64,000 bases of DNA, from the NCBI RefSeq assembly GCF_002105155.1, contig NW_019028982.1:1014501-1078500 (forward strand). The letters run 5' to 3'. The notes below the pieces were generated by a model. The model saw nothing but the letters and a program-made list of their open reading frames with translations. It made no database searches and was not told the origin of the DNA. Positions 61,076-64,000 of this stretch are shown piece by piece; position 1 is the stretch's first letter; every line of letters starts with the position of its first letter. Source of the stretch: Lobosporangium transversale (Eukaryota > Mortierellomycota > Mortierellomycetes > Mortierellales > Mortierellaceae). The position numbers and the translations under genes are program-made.

Positions 61076-61700
61076 AACAGCTTTTCTTTTTCTTTTTTCT
61101 TTTTTTTTATCTTGCAAAAAAATACAAATAGATGGCGGTGTTTCGCGCGTTCGTGTTTATGGAGCGCGTGTTCCCGAACCGGTAGCACCTGCGGTGGAAG
61201 TTGAAGTTATAGAGGAGAAACTAGTTGACGCTGTAAACGATCTCAAGGTCAACGGATTGTTGAAAGCCGCAGCTGCTATTTCTCCAAAGGACCCATTAGT
61301 CGCAGTTTCTAGCACGTCCAACATTACAGAAACCACAGAAACCACAAAAATTACAGAGATCACAACGATTGTTGAGACGACCGAGAAAGTTGTTGAAACA
61401 ACTGAGGAAGTTGTTGAGGAAGGACCAAATGGCATTGCTACTGATGGTCTTCCAGTCTTGACCGCAGAGGCCTCATCCGTAACCTTGGTTGATGAGGAAA
61501 CAGCTGAACCAGCAAAGAAGAGTCCAGCCAAGCGTGGACGCGTCAAGGCTGCGGCAAATGCTGCAGTAGCTGCCTCCAAGCTGGCATCGCCCAAGAAGAA
61601 GGCCAAGGGTCGCTCCTCTAGTGTGTTGGACGAGGAGGATGAGGCATCGGAGTCATCGTCGGTTTCAGGAACTCCCCGCGCTAAGAAGGCACGCGAGTAA
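58799..61700 (+). CDS. DAL2: Allantoicase with long lysine/alanine-rich C-terminal tail
   Basis: Eight exons, 58799-58886, 59468-59601, 59726-59742 (17 nt), 59853-60015, 60137-60256, 60398-60724, 60840-60978 and 61132-61700, give 518 residues. The enzyme hydrolyses allantoate to ureidoglycolate and urea in purine degradation. Two homologous allantoicase repeats are present: the first with ELASSARGGKVLETSDELF, DGWETRRH and GTIAGFDIDTSFFDG; the second with TNTRDGWQTRRSRVEGHYDW and TTHFRGNHPDFVSLDAC. Each ends with a THVKLNMFPDGG/THVRLNIFPDGG..RVYG strand. Conservation stops near residue 344. The remaining 174 residues are Val/Thr/Glu-rich and then Lys/Ala/Ser-rich (KKSPAKRGRVKAA, SPKKKAKGRSSS), resembling a nuclear-type basic tail. 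Typical allantoicases end at about 340 residues. Confidence 0.93.
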
Positions 61701-62033
61701 AAAAGAAAAATATAATAGTTGTAGTGTAACAGTGTATCCCAAAAAGAAAATTATTTTGTAGTAATCTTTCATTTGGAGAAAAAGCAGGTGACCCTTGACT
61801 GTCATTGTGAGGGCGTGGAGTTGCATGTCGGGGACATCCTTATTCTCATTTATTTCTTTTCATTCGTTCCAACAACTCTATAAATCTATAAATCTATAAA
61901 TCTATATCCTTCATTCCTTCGTTTCCTTCATTTCCTTCTTTGACACGCAGGCAATAAGCCATTCCAAGGAAAAGAAAGTCTTCAAACAATAAGAGTCTAA
62001 TCGCCCCAACAAAAAGAATAAAGACAGTGTGCT
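61701..62033. other. Intergenic between allantoicase and sorting nexin genes
   Basis: A tandem CTATAAAT repeat at 61879-61905 and CT-rich leader sequence. No gene. Confidence 0.4.
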
Positions 62034-64000
62034 ATGACGTCCCCTACAGGCTCAGTCTCTGACCTTTTAGCAACTTCAGGCACAGAAGGGAATAGAGAGA
62101 GTACACTGGATGCCTCTGTCTTCGTGGATCCTTATTCAGAATCTAATCCTTTCGCAGAGGATTTATTGGAGCCTGTTTTGAGGACTTCGACACCCCTCAA
62201 TTTTGGCGAATATTATCCGCGACCGACGGACATGTCTGCTGCTACTGCCAGTGCAAATGTTAACGACACTGATGATGACAACGATGGCGATAATGATGGT
62301 AGCGGTAACAGTAATGATAGCAATAAACCTGAGTCGACTTTGCTCTCAAAATCACTTTCTGGTCTGAACCTTAGTGGAAGTCATCAACAAGAACACCGCG
62401 ATCCGGAACGGATTTTATCAAGCGGTGATGGTGGAGGAGGGCATCAACGATGGAATAGCGTCGATTCAAATAACCGCTATGATAGTGATGAAGGTCTACA
62501 ACAATCATCAAATGAACATGATACCATCAGCACTGCTGCAACGACGACACGGCGAAAGGAAAGCGTAGGGCAGTACCGCCCTGAATCAACACGATCCCTT
62601 GGATCACAGGTAATGGAGAGTAAATGTAAAAAGATTCTTCCATCCAATTGGCTCAAGACGTACAAAAGTCAACTGCGCAAAACCATTACTAACTGTCTCT
62701 TTCTCTTTGTTTCATAAAAAAAACCATATAGATGTCCTTTAGACTTCCTGAGAACGGCGTGCTTCCTTGGTTTGAGATCACGGTGGGTGAACCCCAAAAG
62801 GTTGGGGATGTGATCAATCCTCATATTGTTTATAAGGTTCATGTCAAGGTAAAAAAGTGAGAGACAAAATTTCATTTTTTCTGTGCTCGAATTGGTGGTG
62901 CGTCTTACCTTGCTCTTTTTTTTTTTATTTATTTTTTTTTTTTTTATCAAAAAGCTAATCTCTTAGTTCTTTATCTTTCTAAGACAAATTCAACAGCATT
63001 CAAATCAAACGACTTCACAGTGCAAAGGAGATATAAAGACTTTTTATGGCTCTACAACCAATTAACGACTCATAATCCTGGAGTGATTGTACCGCCAGTC
63101 TCAGAGAAACATGCCATTGGACGATTTCAGAACGAGTTTGTAGAAAGCCGTAGAATTGCATTAGAAAGGTGTTTACGGAAGATGACGGCACATCCCATGC
63201 TTTATGGCGATCCAGACTTGAAGCTCTTCTTGGAGAGTGATAGTCTCTTTGCGGAGGTAAAGGAGCTAGCCTGACAAGGATGCCTCTATCATTGCTGTTT
63301 TAAAAGCCACCGTTCCATATGACAAACATTTTTATTATTATTTTCTATTGATGAATTAGATCAAAGAAAAGCGCCAAGATAGCTCAAAGGGATTCATGAC
63401 AAAGTTTGGGGAGACTCTTTCAAGTGCCACTACATTCACAAAAGTGCATGAAACAGATGAGGTGTGTTCACGGTCGCTGGTCTAGGGCTGGAATGGTCAA
63501 TGGCTAACGTGCTGTTGTTTTGATGATACATTTCCTTATTACTAATGCAAACCATCATCTCCCTGATTCTAGTGGTTTGAGTCACGCCGTAATCAGCTAG
63601 AAGTACTTGATAGCCAGCTCAAGTCGTTATTAAAGGCGATTGAAGCCATCATCAAGCAGCGCAAGGATCTTGGAGCTTCATCTGCAGAGTTCGGTGAGAG
63701 TATTGTGTCATTAGCTAGTACCGAACTAAACAAGCCGCTGGCTAACTCGCTTCTCGTCCTTGGTAACCTCAAGATTCGAATCAAGGAGCTTCATGAGAAG
63801 CAAGCTAATATGGACGTGTTAACTTTGGAACATACAGTGGATGAATATATTCGTACGATCGGGTCTATCAAGATTGCATTCATGGCTCGTGCCAAATTCA
63901 ATCAAAATATGGTGCAGGCCCAGAATGACCTTTCGAAAAGGAAGGCTAATTTCGAGAAAATGAGCCAACCTAGCCGCAAGACCAAGCCTGAACGTCTCCA
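62034..64000 (+). CDS. VPS5: Vps5/SNX1-type sorting nexin (3' end outside window)
   Basis: Five exons are visible, 62034-62609, 62732-62848, 62984-63256, 63360-63461 and 63573 onward; the gene is cut by the window end. Residues 1-190 are acidic and disordered, with a DPYSESNPFAEDLL motif. The PX domain (about 193-322) begins MSFRLPENGVLPWFEITVG and contains RRYKDFLWLYNQL, the phosphoinositide-binding basic patch, and PPVSEKHAIGRFQNEFVESRR. A Vps5-type BAR domain starts at about 330 (KGFMTKFGETLSSATTF, then long heptad helices). The protein is a membrane-bending subunit of the retromer/SNX-BAR coat that returns cargo from endosomes to Golgi. Vps17 and SNX4-type relatives are the alternatives. 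Confidence 0.88.

Overview
This is nuclear DNA of a filamentous fungus. The genes have many short GT-AG introns, there are several eukaryote-only families (Kin17, Cwc15, Rce1, PHO80-type cyclin, Vps5-type sorting nexin), and non-coding DNA is AT-rich and full of poly(A)/poly(T) runs and microsatellites. A decayed gene fragment at 47.8-48.8 kb resembles the large NACHT/STAND-associated helical-repeat families I know from Mortierellaceae, so Mortierellomycota (Mortierella/Lobosporangium type) is my best guess. That is an inference, not a database result.

Layout. 0-3.3 kb holds a broken Ty3/Gypsy-type gag-pol with a frameshift at the reverse transcriptase active site and a fold-back insertion in RNase H; it has no integrase. 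3.7-9.8 kb is a large inverted duplication, with arms of about 1.95 kb around a 2.1 kb spacer. Each arm carries an intact two-exon gene for a secreted six-cysteine mini-protein of 60-61 residues and a decayed paralogue. The spacer holds a piggyBac-like transposase fragment and small inverted-repeat elements. A third, damaged mini-protein gene lies at 12.3 kb. One dead (10.5-11.9 kb) and two intact, head-to-head (30.3-33.0 kb) copies of a 1336-bp Tc1/mariner element follow the same design.

16-24.8 kb is a gene island: a small multi-span membrane protein, a membrane-anchored protein with an Lcl2-like cysteine motif, a D-arabinono/L-gulono-lactone oxidase (five exons), and a Pyp1-like HAD phosphatase (four exons, one of 26 nt). 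24.8-37.4 kb is repeat-rich and almost gene-free, with the Tc1 pair, a 103-bp MITE, a coding remnant and a frameshifted secreted-protein pseudogene.

37.4-47 kb is a second island: Rce1 CAAX protease with a very long low-complexity insert, Kin17, Cwc15, and a single-span membrane protein. 47-54.5 kb is decayed, with the STAND-family remnant and MITE copies. 54.5-64 kb carries a PHO80-type cyclin, allantoicase with a long C-terminal tail, and a Vps5/SNX1-type sorting nexin cut by the right edge.

The genes do not form one pathway. They are housekeeping functions: purine nitrogen recovery, antioxidant synthesis, prenyl-protein processing, splicing, DNA repair and endosome sorting. They are separated by mobile-element graveyards. 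The mini-protein locus is the most interesting part: between the two arms the signal exon is identical, while the exon encoding the mature peptide differs only by amino-acid-changing substitutions and one codon indel.
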